Assembly (NCBI RefSeq): GCF_902506375.1
Contig: NZ_LR733284.1
Coordinates: 2,914,222 to 2,978,221, forward strand
From: Microbacterium sp. 8M
GTDB lineage: Bacteria; Actinomycetota; Actinomycetes; Actinomycetales; Microbacteriaceae
Length of the DNA: 64,000 bases
Direction of reading: 5' to 3'
The position numbers and the translations under genes are program-made. Positions 44,421 through 53,024 of the stretch are shown piece after piece (positions within the stretch are counted from its first letter, which is position 1; each line of letters begins with the position of its first letter). Below the pieces are notes generated by a model. The model was given only the letters and a program-made list of their open reading frames with translations, was not told the origin of the DNA and searched no databases.

Positions 44421-44492
44421 TCAGTCCTCGGCCGGCGCGAGGGGCGAACCGGCGACAGCGCTGATCGACGACGCAGTGGTGATCGTGGGCAT
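44421..44492 (-). CDS. short leader ORF upstream of the ABC exporter genes (23 aa)
   Basis: The ATG at 44492 has GAGGAGG 6 bases upstream, stronger than most ribosome sites in the window. It encodes MPTITTASSISAVAGSPLAP followed by AED and a stop. A promoter (TTGCGC, 18 bases, TAGGCT) lies about 50 bases before it. The ORF ends 128 bases before the exporter start. It may be a regulatory leader peptide controlling the exporter, or a small protein of unknown function. It has no membrane segment. Confidence 0.5.
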   Translation of the reverse strand: MPTITTASSISAVAGSPLAPAED

Positions 44493-44544
44493 TGTGTCCT
44501 CCTCGGTTCGACGGCCGCCGGGTCGGTTGACGCGACAGCCGTCC

Positions 44545-44574
44545 AGCCTATGTTTGTGAGCCGTCTGTGCGCAA
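44545..44574 (-). promoter_or_regulatory. promoter of the leader ORF / ABC exporter operon
   Basis: On the minus strand TTGCGC (44569-44574), 18 bases and TAGGCT (44545-44550). The predicted transcript starts near 44538 and has a leader of about 245 bases before the exporter gene. The rest of the region up to 44750 shows no other gene. Confidence 0.6.
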
Positions 44575-44750
44575 GCGTTTTCCCGAAACCGATCTCACGT
44601 CCATCATGACCGCGCCCGGATGGCGGCGGCGATCCGGGCGCTCGTCGTCGGATCGGATCAACCGGAGCGTTCGGTTTCGGTCAAGCGGACAGCCGCGCCC
44701 GCCGGGGCCGTCAGCAGGATGGGAGCACGATCCGAATCGAAGGAGCCGCC

Positions 44751-45911
44751 ATGCCGGAACCCGTCGAGACGATGGTCGCGGAGATCCTGCGCCTCGTCCG
44801 CTGCGAGTCGCCGTCCGACGACCTCGCCGCCGTCGCTCGCAGCGCCGACGCCGTCGCGGAGCTGGGCACGACCCGCCTCGGCGCGGCGCCGGAACGGATC
44901 GTGATCGACGGATGCACGCACCTGCGTTGGCGCTTCTCTGGCGAGCCCCGCATCCTCGTGCTCGGCCATCACGACACCGTCTGGCCCGTGGGGTCCCTCG
45001 CGGAGCTGCCGGCCCGCGCCGACGAGGAGACCGTGGTGGGGCCCGGATCCTTTGACATGAAGGCCGGGCTCGTGATCGCGTTCCACGCGCTCGGCCTGCT
45101 TTCGGATCTCACCGGGATCACCGTGCTCGTCACCGGGGACGAGGAGCCTGGATCGCCCACCTCGCGGACGCTCATCGAGGACGAAGCCCGCGTCTCGGCC
45201 GCCGCCCTCGTGCTGGAGGCTGCGGGCCCCGGCGGCGCGCTCAAAGTGGCCCGCAAGGGCGTGTCCCGCTACGAGGTCGCCGTGCTCGGCCGCGCCTCAC
45301 ACGCCGGGCTCGACCCGGAGCAGGGCGTGAACGCGACGCTCGAGCTCGCGCATCAGGTGCAGGCCGTGGCGCTGCTCGGCGATTGCGACGCCGGGACGAC
45401 CGTCACCCCGACGCGGACGAGCTCCGGCACGACGACGAACACCGTGCCGGCCCAGGCATCGTTCTCCGTGGACGTCCGCGCCCTCACTTCCGCGGAGCAG
45501 GAGCGCGTCCACGCCGGGATGCTCGCCCTCCGACCGCGGATCCCCGGAGCGCGCGTCGCCGTCGACGGCGGCATCAACCGCTCCCCTCTCGCCGCGGACT
45601 CCTCGTCCGAACTGTTCCGGCGGGCGCAGGTGGTCGCCGCCCGTCTCGCGCTGCCGCCCCTCGCCGGGATCAGTGTCGGCGGCGCCTCGGACGGCAACTT
45701 CACCGCCGGGGTCGGCACGCCCACGCTCGACGGACTCGGTGCCGTGGGCGGCGGCGCGCACGCCGCCCACGAGCACGTGCTGATTGCCGAGCTCGAGCCG
45801 CGGGTCCGCCTGCTGGCCGGCCTGATCGAGGACCTCCAGGCCACGCCGCCCGCGCCACCCGCCGCGCAGACCCCGACGGCGTCCGCCCCGATCAGGGTTC
45901 CGTCACCATGA
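44751..45911 (+). CDS. M20-family amidohydrolase, probable N-succinyl/acyl-amino acid hydrolase (386 aa)
   Basis: Dinuclear zinc peptidase/amidase fold. Metal ligands are H and D in LGHHDTVWP, D in SFDMKAG, E-E in TGDEEPGS and H near the C-terminus in GGAHAAHEH. The lid/dimerisation domain spans about residues 165-275. It resembles the carboxypeptidase G2/ArgE-DapE group. AAGGAG precedes the ATG. The ATGA-linked downstream genes encode a GNAT acyltransferase and an N-succinylamino-acid-racemase-like enolase. In Geobacillus the same trio turns D- into L-amino acids, with an M20 enzyme removing the succinyl group from the L-product. I infer that role here. Confidence 0.88.
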   Translation: MPEPVETMVAEILRLVRCESPSDDLAAVARSADAVAELGTTRLGAAPERIVIDGCTHLRWRFSGEPRILVLGHHDTVWPVGSLAELPARADEETVVGPGSFDMKAGLVIAFHALGLLSDLTGITVLVTGDEEPGSPTSRTLIEDEARVSAAALVLEAAGPGGALKVARKGVSRYEVAVLGRASHAGLDPEQGVNATLELAHQVQAVALLGDCDAGTTVTPTRTSSGTTTNTVPAQASFSVDVRALTSAEQERVHAGMLALRPRIPGARVAVDGGINRSPLAADSSSELFRRAQVVAARLALPPLAGISVGGASDGNFTAGVGTPTLDGLGAVGGGAHAAHEHVLIAELEPRVRLLAGLIEDLQATPPAPPAAQTPTASAPIRVPSP

Positions 45912-46804
45912 GCGGCCTCGCCGTGGACGCACGCGACGACACGGCCATCGACGCCGGGCGCACCGCCGCGTCCGCCGCGGCCGCGTCCGGGGTGGGCATC
46001 CGCCTGCTCGATGACGTGCGGGATCTCGCCGCCGTGCGCGCCCTGTACGAGGGCATCTGGCACACGGGTGCGACGAACCCTCCCGTCACCGCCGACCTGC
46101 TGCGCGCGCTCGTGCAGGCGGGCAACTACGTCGCGGGCGCCTTCGACCACCGCGACGACGGGCCGGAGCTCGTCGGCGCCTGCTTCGGCTTCTTCGGACC
46201 GCCCGCGTCCCGGAACCTGCACAGCCACATCGCGGGCACGCTCCCGCACGTGCGCGGCCGGCGGCTCGGGTTCGCCCTCAAGCTGCACCAGCGCGCCTGG
46301 GCGCTGCGCCACGGTGCCGACACGATCACCTGGACCTACGATCCGCTGATTCGGCGCAACGCGCACTTCAACCTCGGCCGGCTCGCCGCCTCGGCCGCCG
46401 CCTACCTCCCGTGCCTCTACGGAGCCCTCGACGACAGCATCAACCGCGACGACGAGACCGACCGGATCCTGGTGCGCTGGGAGCTGCGCGCGCCGCAGGT
46501 GCTCGAGGCCGCCGAGCGCCGTCCGCGACTGATCGACGCCGCCGCGGCCCGCGCCGCGGGCGCCGTCGTCGCCGTACAGCCGGACGCCTCGGACGCCCCG
46601 CAAGTCACGGACTTCGACGCCGACACGGTGCTCGTCGGGGTGCCCGCCGACATCGAGCGCCTGCGCGAGACTGACCCCCGGCGGGCCGCCGACTGGCGCC
46701 TCGCCGTGCGCGACGTCCTGGGGGCGCTGCTCGCCGACGGGGCGACCGTGCGCGGCTTCGACCGCGCCGGGTGGTACATCGTCGACAGACAGGAGAGGTC
46801 ATGA
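45908..46804 (+). CDS. GNAT acyltransferase, probable succinyl-CoA:D-amino acid N-succinyltransferase (298 aa)
   Basis: An atypical long GNAT protein: the acyl-CoA fold is in about residues 30-170 (IRLLDDVRDLAAVRALYEG, LHSHIAGTLPHVRGRRLGFAL) and the C-terminal part is unique to this predicted acyltransferase group. Such proteins are commonly encoded next to NSAR/OSBS enolases. The Geobacillus kaustophilus homologue pathway uses a GNAT enzyme to succinylate D-amino acids, so the specific call rests on context. The start overlaps the M20 stop (ATGA), and its own stop overlaps the next start. Confidence 0.8.
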   Translation: MSGLAVDARDDTAIDAGRTAASAAAASGVGIRLLDDVRDLAAVRALYEGIWHTGATNPPVTADLLRALVQAGNYVAGAFDHRDDGPELVGACFGFFGPPASRNLHSHIAGTLPHVRGRRLGFALKLHQRAWALRHGADTITWTYDPLIRRNAHFNLGRLAASAAAYLPCLYGALDDSINRDDETDRILVRWELRAPQVLEAAERRPRLIDAAAARAAGAVVAVQPDASDAPQVTDFDADTVLVGVPADIERLRETDPRRAADWRLAVRDVLGALLADGATVRGFDRAGWYIVDRQERS

Positions 46805-47910
46805 GGCTCGAGGGCGTGGAGATCCGGACGATCCGGATGCCGCTGGTGTCGCCGTTCCGCACCTCCTTCGGCACCGAGACGGTGCGCGAGGCGGTGCTCG
46901 TGCGGGCGGTCGGCGCCGACGCCGAGGGATGGGGTGAGTGCGGCGCGAGCGCGCTGCCGCTGTACAGCTCGGAGTACACGCCGGGAGCCGCCGCCGTGCT
47001 GGCCGACGTGCTCGTGCCCGCCCTCGACGCCCGCGGCGACCTGGATCCGCACCGGATCGCGGGGATCCTGTCGCCCTTCAAGGGCCACCGCCAGGCCAAG
47101 GCCGCGCTCGAGACAGCGATCCTGGACGCCGACCTCCGCCAGCGTGGCGTGCCGCTCGCGTACCACCTCGGCGCGGTGAAGGAGCGGGTCGCCTGCGGCG
47201 TCTCGGTGGGCATTACCCGGACGATCCCCGCGCTCCTGGACGTCGTCGAGGGCTACCTCGCCGACGGGTACGTGCGGATCAAGCTCAAGATCGAGCACGG
47301 CTGGGATCTGGATCCCGTCCGCGCCGTCCGCGAGCGCTTCGGCGACATCCTGCTGCAGGTCGACGCGAACGCCGCCTACGGCCGGGCAGACATCGAGCAC
47401 CTCGCGAAGCTGGACGCGTTCGACCTGTCGCTGCTCGAGCAGCCGCTCGCCGCCGACGACCTCGCCGGGCACGCGATGCTTGCACGACGGATCGGCACGC
47501 CGATCTGCCTGGACGAGTCGATCCTCTCCGCCGCCCATGCCGCGCAGGCGATCGAGCTGGGCGCCTGCCGCATCGTGAACATCAAGCCTGGACGCGTGGG
47601 CGGCTACCTGGAGTCGCGCCGGATCCACGACCTCTGCACCGCGCACGGCGTGCCTGTGTGGTGCGGCGGGATGCTGGAGACGGGGATCGGCCGCGCGGCG
47701 AACCTCGCGCTCGCCGCCCTCCCCGGGTTCACGCTGCCCGGAGACACCTCCGCGTCTGAGCGCTACTACGCGACGGATCTGACCGAGCCGTTCCGGCTCG
47801 AGGACGGCCACATGGCCGTGCCCTCGGGGCCGGGCATCGGCGTGACGCCGGATCCGGATGTGCTCGACGCGGTGACGGTCTCCGGCGCCTGGATTCCGCT
47901 CGCGCCATGA
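46801..47910 (+). CDS. N-succinylamino acid racemase / o-succinylbenzoate synthase-like enolase (369 aa)
   Basis: Muconate-lactonising-enzyme subgroup of the enolase superfamily. The catalytic KxK is in RIKLKIEHG. Metal ligands are D (LQVDANAAYG), E (LLEQPLAADD) and D (CLDESILSA), and the second catalytic lysine is in VNIKPGRVGGY. The sequence could be MenC of menaquinone synthesis or an NSAR, since the family is often promiscuous. No other men gene is near, while an acyltransferase and an M20 hydrolase are fused to it by 4-base overlaps, so NSAR acting on N-succinyl amino acids is favoured. Confidence 0.88.
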   Translation: MRLEGVEIRTIRMPLVSPFRTSFGTETVREAVLVRAVGADAEGWGECGASALPLYSSEYTPGAAAVLADVLVPALDARGDLDPHRIAGILSPFKGHRQAKAALETAILDADLRQRGVPLAYHLGAVKERVACGVSVGITRTIPALLDVVEGYLADGYVRIKLKIEHGWDLDPVRAVRERFGDILLQVDANAAYGRADIEHLAKLDAFDLSLLEQPLAADDLAGHAMLARRIGTPICLDESILSAAHAAQAIELGACRIVNIKPGRVGGYLESRRIHDLCTAHGVPVWCGGMLETGIGRAANLALAALPGFTLPGDTSASERYYATDLTEPFRLEDGHMAVPSGPGIGVTPDPDVLDAVTVSGAWIPLAP

Positions 47911-47973
47911 TCGTCCGAACGCGCGGCCACGGCGCCCTGCAGGAGCGCCCGGAGAGCCGCCGACGCCCCGTGC

Positions 47974-47979
47974 TAGCGT
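47974..47979 (+). promoter_or_regulatory. -10 box TAGCGT of a leaderless mRNA
   Basis: TAGCGT is followed by 7 bases and the GTG at 47987, which decides for that start over the ATG at 47996. Confidence 0.55.
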
Positions 47980-47986
47980 CGCGAAG

Positions 47987-49606
47987 GTGCCCCCGATGAA
48001 CCACCGCCCGCAGGTCACCCTCGTGCGCGTGCTCGAGGCGCTGGACACCACGCTGCTCACGGTCGTCTGCGGAACGGTCGCGCCCGAGCGCACGATCGAG
48101 GCGATCGTGATCCACGATCCCCGTGACGAGCCGGACGCCCCCCGCAACTCGCTCGTGATGGGCGTCGGCGTGGAGGAGCCGGAGCTCGTACGGCGCCTGC
48201 TCCCGCTGCTCGCCCAGGCCGGTGTCACGGCCCTCGTGGTGCGCGCGCCGTTCGTCTCCGACGAGGCGCTGCGCGCCGAGGCCGAGGCGACGGGGGTCGT
48301 GGTGCTCGCGCTGAACCCCGGCACGACCTGGGCGCACCTGGCCGGCATGCTGCGCTCGCTCATGACGCCCGGGGACCCGGACGAGGCACGCCCGGTCACC
48401 TTCGGCGGTATCCTCGCCGGCGACCTGTTCGCCGTCGCGGACGCGATCGCGGCACTGCTGGAGTCCCCCGTCACGATCGAGGACCGCAACGCCCAGCTGC
48501 TGGCCTTCTCGAACGGTCCCGAGCAGCAGCGCGCCCCCGGCATCCGCGCCCGGCCGCTGCCGTCGCAGGACGTGCGGGCGCTCGAGGAGAGCGGCGCCCT
48601 CGCGCAGATCACCCGGAGCGAGTGGCCCGTCGAGGTCGCCACCGGGTCCACCGGCGACGAGGTGCGCACGGCGATCGCGGTGCGCGCCGGGGACGAGGTG
48701 CTCGGCACGATCTGGACCGCGGGCACGCTCACCGCCGAGCGCAGCGCCTCCCTGCACGACGCCGCGAAGCTCGTCGCGATGCACATGGTCTGGCAGCGCA
48801 CCGACGCCGACGTCGAGCGCCGGCTGCGCGCCGAGCTGCTGCGCACGGCGCTCGGGGGCGGTCCCTCCGCGGGCGAGGCCGTGCATCGGCTCGGCCTGCG
48901 CGAAGAGTCCTGCGTCGTGCTCGCCCTCACCCTGCACGATCCCGCCGCCGAGCAGCTCTCGCACGCGCACCTCGCCGCGGAGCGCAAGCGCGTCGCCGAC
49001 GCCTTCGCTGTGCATCTGTCGTTCGCGCACCCGCGCTCGGTCTCCGGCCTCGTCGGCGACGTCGCCTACGGGGTGCTGCCGCTCGCGTCCGCGATCGACG
49101 CCGACGACGAGGGCGACAGCGCGGTGCGCGTGGCGACTGAGTTCCTCGCCCGGATGCGCTCCGCGCTGCGCCCGCTTATCGGGGTCGGGGCCGTGGTCTC
49201 CGAGACCGGGCTGCTCCCCCGCTCCCGGGCGAGCGCAGACCGCGCCCTGCGCGTGCTGCGCGCTGGGATCGTGGACCGGCAGGTCGCGCGGCTTGACGAG
49301 GTGCACGCCGAGGCGCTGCTGCTCGAGCTCACCGGATCCGCCCGCGACATCCCGTCCGGGCCGCTCGCGCGCCTCATCGCCTACGACGAGACGCACGGGA
49401 GCAGCCTGACCGAGACGCTCGAAGCGTGGCTCGACGCGTTCGGGGATGTCGGCGTCGCCGCGGCGGCGAAGTTCGTGCACCCCAACACGTTCCGCTACCG
49501 CCTGCGCCGCGTCGCCGAGGTCGGCCGCATCGACCTCGACGACCCGAACGCGCGGTTCGGCGCGATGATGCAGCTGCGCCTGCGGGCCATCGCCCCGGAG
49601 CGCTGA
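47987..49606 (+). CDS. PucR family transcriptional regulator (539 aa)
   Basis: The N-terminal half contains a PucR-type ligand-binding region (VTLVRVLEALDTTLLTVVCG, and LNPGTTWAHLAGMLRSLM). A GAF/GGDEF-like middle part follows, with a C-terminal PucR helix-turn-helix (VGVAAAAKFVHPNTFRYRLR). PucR regulators often control purine, amino acid or peptide use. It lies directly after the D-amino acid operon and converges with the peptidase and importer genes, so it is the best candidate regulator of both. The start is set at the GTG 7 bases after TAGCGT; the ATG at 47996 with a weak GAAGG is the alternative. Confidence 0.87.
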   Translation: MPPMNHRPQVTLVRVLEALDTTLLTVVCGTVAPERTIEAIVIHDPRDEPDAPRNSLVMGVGVEEPELVRRLLPLLAQAGVTALVVRAPFVSDEALRAEAEATGVVVLALNPGTTWAHLAGMLRSLMTPGDPDEARPVTFGGILAGDLFAVADAIAALLESPVTIEDRNAQLLAFSNGPEQQRAPGIRARPLPSQDVRALEESGALAQITRSEWPVEVATGSTGDEVRTAIAVRAGDEVLGTIWTAGTLTAERSASLHDAAKLVAMHMVWQRTDADVERRLRAELLRTALGGGPSAGEAVHRLGLREESCVVLALTLHDPAAEQLSHAHLAAERKRVADAFAVHLSFAHPRSVSGLVGDVAYGVLPLASAIDADDEGDSAVRVATEFLARMRSALRPLIGVGAVVSETGLLPRSRASADRALRVLRAGIVDRQVARLDEVHAEALLLELTGSARDIPSGPLARLIAYDETHGSSLTETLEAWLDAFGDVGVAAAAKFVHPNTFRYRLRRVAEVGRIDLDDPNARFGAMMQLRLRAIAPER

Positions 49607-49635
49607 CCCGGGCCGGCCGAGGCCCGCGCCCGGGT
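49606..49635. terminator. hairpin between PucR gene and prolyl oligopeptidase
   Basis: ACCCGGGC (49606-49613) pairs with GCCCGGGT (49628-49635) in the gap between the convergent genes. The stem is short, so support is moderate. Confidence 0.45.
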
Positions 49636-49640
49636 CCCCG

Positions 49641-51695
49641 TCAGCGCTGCGGCGCCACCGGATCCGGCAGGCCCAGCGCGCCCAGCAGGCACGCCAGCCA
49701 CGCCGCGTCCTGCGCGACGATCACGTCTTGACCGGTGCCGGATCCGTGCCCGGCGTTCTCGTACACGTGCAGCAGGATCGGCGCCGACCCGCGCTGCGCG
49801 GCCTGCATGCGCGCGACGAACTTGCGCGCCTGCCACGGCGGGCAGCGCGGATCGTTCGCTCCGGCCTCGACGTAGAGCAGCGGATACTCCGCCGGACGCA
49901 CCCGCTCGTACGGCGACAGCGCGATCATGCGGGCGACGTCGACCGGGTCCTCGGGGTCGCCCCAGGCCTTGCGGATCACGAACTCCAGGTACGGGTTGCG
50001 GAAGCCGCCGACGAGGTCGAGCAGAGGGGCGCGCGGCAGCACGGCGCACCACAGGTCGGGACGCGCGGTGATCGCGTTGCCGCACATGAGTCCGCCGTCG
50101 GATCCCCCGGAGAGCGCGAGGCGGCCCCGCGCGGCGATCCCCGCGGCGAGCACGTCCTCGGCCACCGCGAGGAGGTCGCCGTCGCGCGTGCCGCGCCGCT
50201 CGCGATCGGCAGCGCGGAACCAGGCGCTGCCGAACTCGCCGCCCCCGCGCAGATACGCCTGCACGACCGTGCCCCCGGCGGAGAGCACCGCCGCGAGATC
50301 CGGCCGGTACTGCGGGAGCGTGGGGATGCCGGCGGCGCCGTAGGCGGAGATCAGCACCGGTGCCGGGGCCGCAGCGCCCCGCGGGCGCACGACATGGTAC
50401 GGGATCGCGGAGCCGTCGGCGGCGATCGCCTCGCGCAGCTCGGCGGTCGCGTCGATCGCGATCCGGGGCTCCTGCAGCACCTCGAGCGCACCCTCGGGAC
50501 GATGCCGGTAGACGCCCCACGACGTGGTGAGCGTCGAGAAGGCGAAGACGAAGGATCCGTCCCGGCTCTCCGCGGCGAGGCCCGTGAGCGGGAAGAAGGG
50601 GGCGGCGAGCGCGCCCTCGCCCGGCAGCGGCACGACGCCCCGTTCCGCGCCGTCGCGGTCGAGGATCCGCACGCGCGCCGCGGTGCGGTGGAACTCGCTC
50701 AGGTACAGCGCATCCCCGACCGGGAGCACGGAGCGCAGCACCGCCTCCCCCTCGGGCACGAGCTCGGTCCAGCACGCAGGATCCGCCGGATCCTCGGCGT
50801 CGAGCGGGATCGCGACGAGCCGTCGCCGCGGTGCGTCGAGGTCGGTCACGGCGACGTAGCGATCCCCCACGATGTGCCCCACGGCGGTCTCCGGCCGCGG
50901 CGAGAGGAACGGCCGCCAGCCGTTCCCGGGGCGGGACAGGTCGCGCACCGCGACCGGGAACGGCGTGCCGACCCGGTGGACGGCGACCGCCCAGCGCCCG
51001 TCCGGCGAGAACTGGATCCGGGTGTATTCGCGGGAGCCGTCCGGGATCGGCACGTCCTCGATCGCGGAGGGCCCGCGCGTGCCGAGCTCTCTCCGGTACA
51101 CGACCTGCCGAAAGTCCTGGGCGGGGCTGCGCAGCCCCAGGAACGCGAAGCCCGTGCTGTCGGGGAACCATGAGATCCCGCCGCCCCACGCGCTGTGCAG
51201 CGGCTCCGGCGGCGCGTCGTCGCGCAGCGAGCCGGTCACGACGTCGACCAGTACGACGCGGTTGTGCTCGCTGCCGTCGGTGCAGACGCCCACCGCGAGC
51301 ACGGCGCCGTCGGGCGACGGGGCGAACCAGCTGAGCACCGCCGTGCCGCCGGGCTCGTCGAAGCGGCGGAGGTCGAGGAGGACACGGCCCGCGCCGTAGG
51401 GCTCGTCCGAGACGAGGAGCCGGCCGCCCTCCGCGCGGAACCACAGGCCGCCCCCGCTGCGCGGGAGCTCCGGCCAGGCGCCCTCGTGGCTGTGCTCCAC
51501 CAGGGCCCGGATCGCGTCGCGGTCGTGGCCGGACCAGAGGGTCTCCTCGGCATGGGCGGCCTGGGCGCGCTGCCAGTCCGCCACCTCGCCGGGCACCGAG
51601 GCGTCGCCCTCGAGCCAGCGATAGGGATCCGGCACCGCGATGCCGGCGACGATCTCGACGACGTCCTCGGTGCGGGTGCGCGGTGCGGCGCTCAT
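49641..51695 (-). CDS. prolyl oligopeptidase family serine peptidase (S9A, 684 aa)
   Basis: N-terminal beta-propeller (DPYRWLEGD at the start is the S9A hallmark) and C-terminal alpha/beta-hydrolase domain. The nucleophile is in LSGGSDGGLMCG, the acid lies in the VEAGANDPRCPP region, and the histidine is in YENAGHGSG. No signal peptide is seen, so it acts in the cytoplasm on imported short peptides, cutting after proline. It is linked by ATGA to the erythromycin-esterase-like gene and lies downstream of the peptide importer genes on the same strand. Confidence 0.94.
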   Translation of the reverse strand: MSAAPRTRTEDVVEIVAGIAVPDPYRWLEGDASVPGEVADWQRAQAAHAEETLWSGHDRDAIRALVEHSHEGAWPELPRSGGGLWFRAEGGRLLVSDEPYGAGRVLLDLRRFDEPGGTAVLSWFAPSPDGAVLAVGVCTDGSEHNRVVLVDVVTGSLRDDAPPEPLHSAWGGGISWFPDSTGFAFLGLRSPAQDFRQVVYRRELGTRGPSAIEDVPIPDGSREYTRIQFSPDGRWAVAVHRVGTPFPVAVRDLSRPGNGWRPFLSPRPETAVGHIVGDRYVAVTDLDAPRRRLVAIPLDAEDPADPACWTELVPEGEAVLRSVLPVGDALYLSEFHRTAARVRILDRDGAERGVVPLPGEGALAAPFFPLTGLAAESRDGSFVFAFSTLTTSWGVYRHRPEGALEVLQEPRIAIDATAELREAIAADGSAIPYHVVRPRGAAAPAPVLISAYGAAGIPTLPQYRPDLAAVLSAGGTVVQAYLRGGGEFGSAWFRAADRERRGTRDGDLLAVAEDVLAAGIAARGRLALSGGSDGGLMCGNAITARPDLWCAVLPRAPLLDLVGGFRNPYLEFVIRKAWGDPEDPVDVARMIALSPYERVRPAEYPLLYVEAGANDPRCPPWQARKFVARMQAAQRGSAPILLHVYENAGHGSGTGQDVIVAQDAAWLACLLGALGLPDPVAPQR

Positions 51696-52960
51696 CGGAC
51701 GGCCTCGCCCGCCGACGTGGTCCCGGCGTCCCGCGGCGCCGGAGCCGTCCCGGCGTCAGCGGGTCCGAACTCCGCCTGCAGCCGGTCGAGGTGCCCCGGC
51801 ACGAGCGAGACCCGGTGCCGGTGCGCGACCGCGTCGAACGCCGTCGCGACGTCGGCGATCGGATCGATCCCCGCGCCCGCGCCGGTGCCGGTGATCCCGG
51901 CCCAGAGCCCAGGGCCCGCCGCCCGGAGGTCGACGAGCACGTCGCCGAGGGGGTCCAGCGCGTGTTCGAGGGTGCCCGGCGCGGGTATCCGTTCGGAGAC
52001 CGCGACCTCCCAGTCGAACGGCCGCGGCGAGCGCTCCGTGAACGAGACGACGGGGCCGTGCCCGTGGGTCATGGCGATGACCCGCAGCGCGTCGCCGAGT
52101 CGGGCGTGCAGCAGCGTGCCGAGCGTCGGCCTGCCGTGCAGGGGCTCCCGGCGCACGTGCGCGTTGTGCGCGAGCACGAGGATCCGCTCCTCGCGCTCGG
52201 CGATCCAGGCGACCGTATCGGCCATGAGCCGCTCGCGGGGGTACGGCCCGGGCTCGCCGTCCCAGGCGAGCTCGGCGAGGAACGCGTCCAGCGTCGCGGC
52301 GCTGCGCCGGGCGATCTCGTCGCCGTCGCGGTCGACGCGCGCGATCAGCCCGGCGATGCGGTCGCGGATCCGGTCTCGCGCCGCGTCGTCCAGCCCGTCC
52401 CACGCGATCGCGGCCGCGGTGCGTCCGCCGAGGTCGGTGATCCGTCGCAGCGCGTCGTCTCCGTCCTGCGCGGGGATGCGGTCGAGGCAGACCCGCACGG
52501 CGGCGCCCGGCGAGGTGGAGGATCCCGGGAGATCCATGCCCCAGAATCGCAGCGGAACGCGCGCGCCGGCATCCGGCGAGCCCGCTCGATCCGCCCGGCG
52601 CCGGGCGTTCTCCGCACGCATCCAGGCGAGCTGACGCCGCACGGCGTCGGACTCGCCGAAGCCGTAGGTGATCCCGGCGCGGGCGACGTCCTCCGCCTCG
52701 CCCGGGCCGCCCTGGATCCACGCGTCGACGGTCAGGCCCTCGGCGAAGCCCGACTCGCGCACGAAGGCGGTGAAGCCGAGCTCGGTCGCGAGGGTGCGGA
52801 ACAGCCCGTCTCCGAGCCGCGCGAAGTCGTCGACGCCGTGCGCGCCCTCGCCGAGGAGCACCACGCGGGCGTCGCCGATCAGCGCCCGCACCGTCGCGGT
52901 GTCCCACGGCTCGCCGGAGGCCGCCAAGGGGCGGGCGTAGGTCGGCTCGGTGTCGTGCAT
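51692..52960 (-). CDS. erythromycin esterase-like protein (422 aa)
   Basis: Member of the Ere/succinoglycan-esterase-like fold. Conserved residues are seen in VLLGEGAHGVDDF and ILVLAHNAHVRR, matching the Glu/His pairs of EreA/EreB. Family members hydrolyse macrolide lactones, but many have unknown substrates, and resistance should not be assumed. GAGAGGA lies 9 bases before the ATG at 52960, preferred over the GTG at 52978. The setting, between a peptide importer and a peptidase, would also fit hydrolysis of a cyclic peptide or depsipeptide ester (inference). Confidence 0.83.
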   Translation of the reverse strand: MHDTEPTYARPLAASGEPWDTATVRALIGDARVVLLGEGAHGVDDFARLGDGLFRTLATELGFTAFVRESGFAEGLTVDAWIQGGPGEAEDVARAGITYGFGESDAVRRQLAWMRAENARRRADRAGSPDAGARVPLRFWGMDLPGSSTSPGAAVRVCLDRIPAQDGDDALRRITDLGGRTAAAIAWDGLDDAARDRIRDRIAGLIARVDRDGDEIARRSAATLDAFLAELAWDGEPGPYPRERLMADTVAWIAEREERILVLAHNAHVRREPLHGRPTLGTLLHARLGDALRVIAMTHGHGPVVSFTERSPRPFDWEVAVSERIPAPGTLEHALDPLGDVLVDLRAAGPGLWAGITGTGAGAGIDPIADVATAFDAVAHRHRVSLVPGHLDRLQAEFGPADAGTAPAPRDAGTTSAGEAVR

Positions 52961-53024
52961 CGGGGTTGATCCTCTCACCGCGGACGGGGTCGGTCGCTGC
53001 CGACCGGTCCCCTCCGCGGATCCG

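Noticed and set aside
51692..52960. Possible acquired macrolide resistance gene (erythromycin esterase).
   Set aside because: Base composition and overlap with the neighbouring peptidase gene look native, and there is no mobile element. The Ere-like fold alone does not show macrolide activity.
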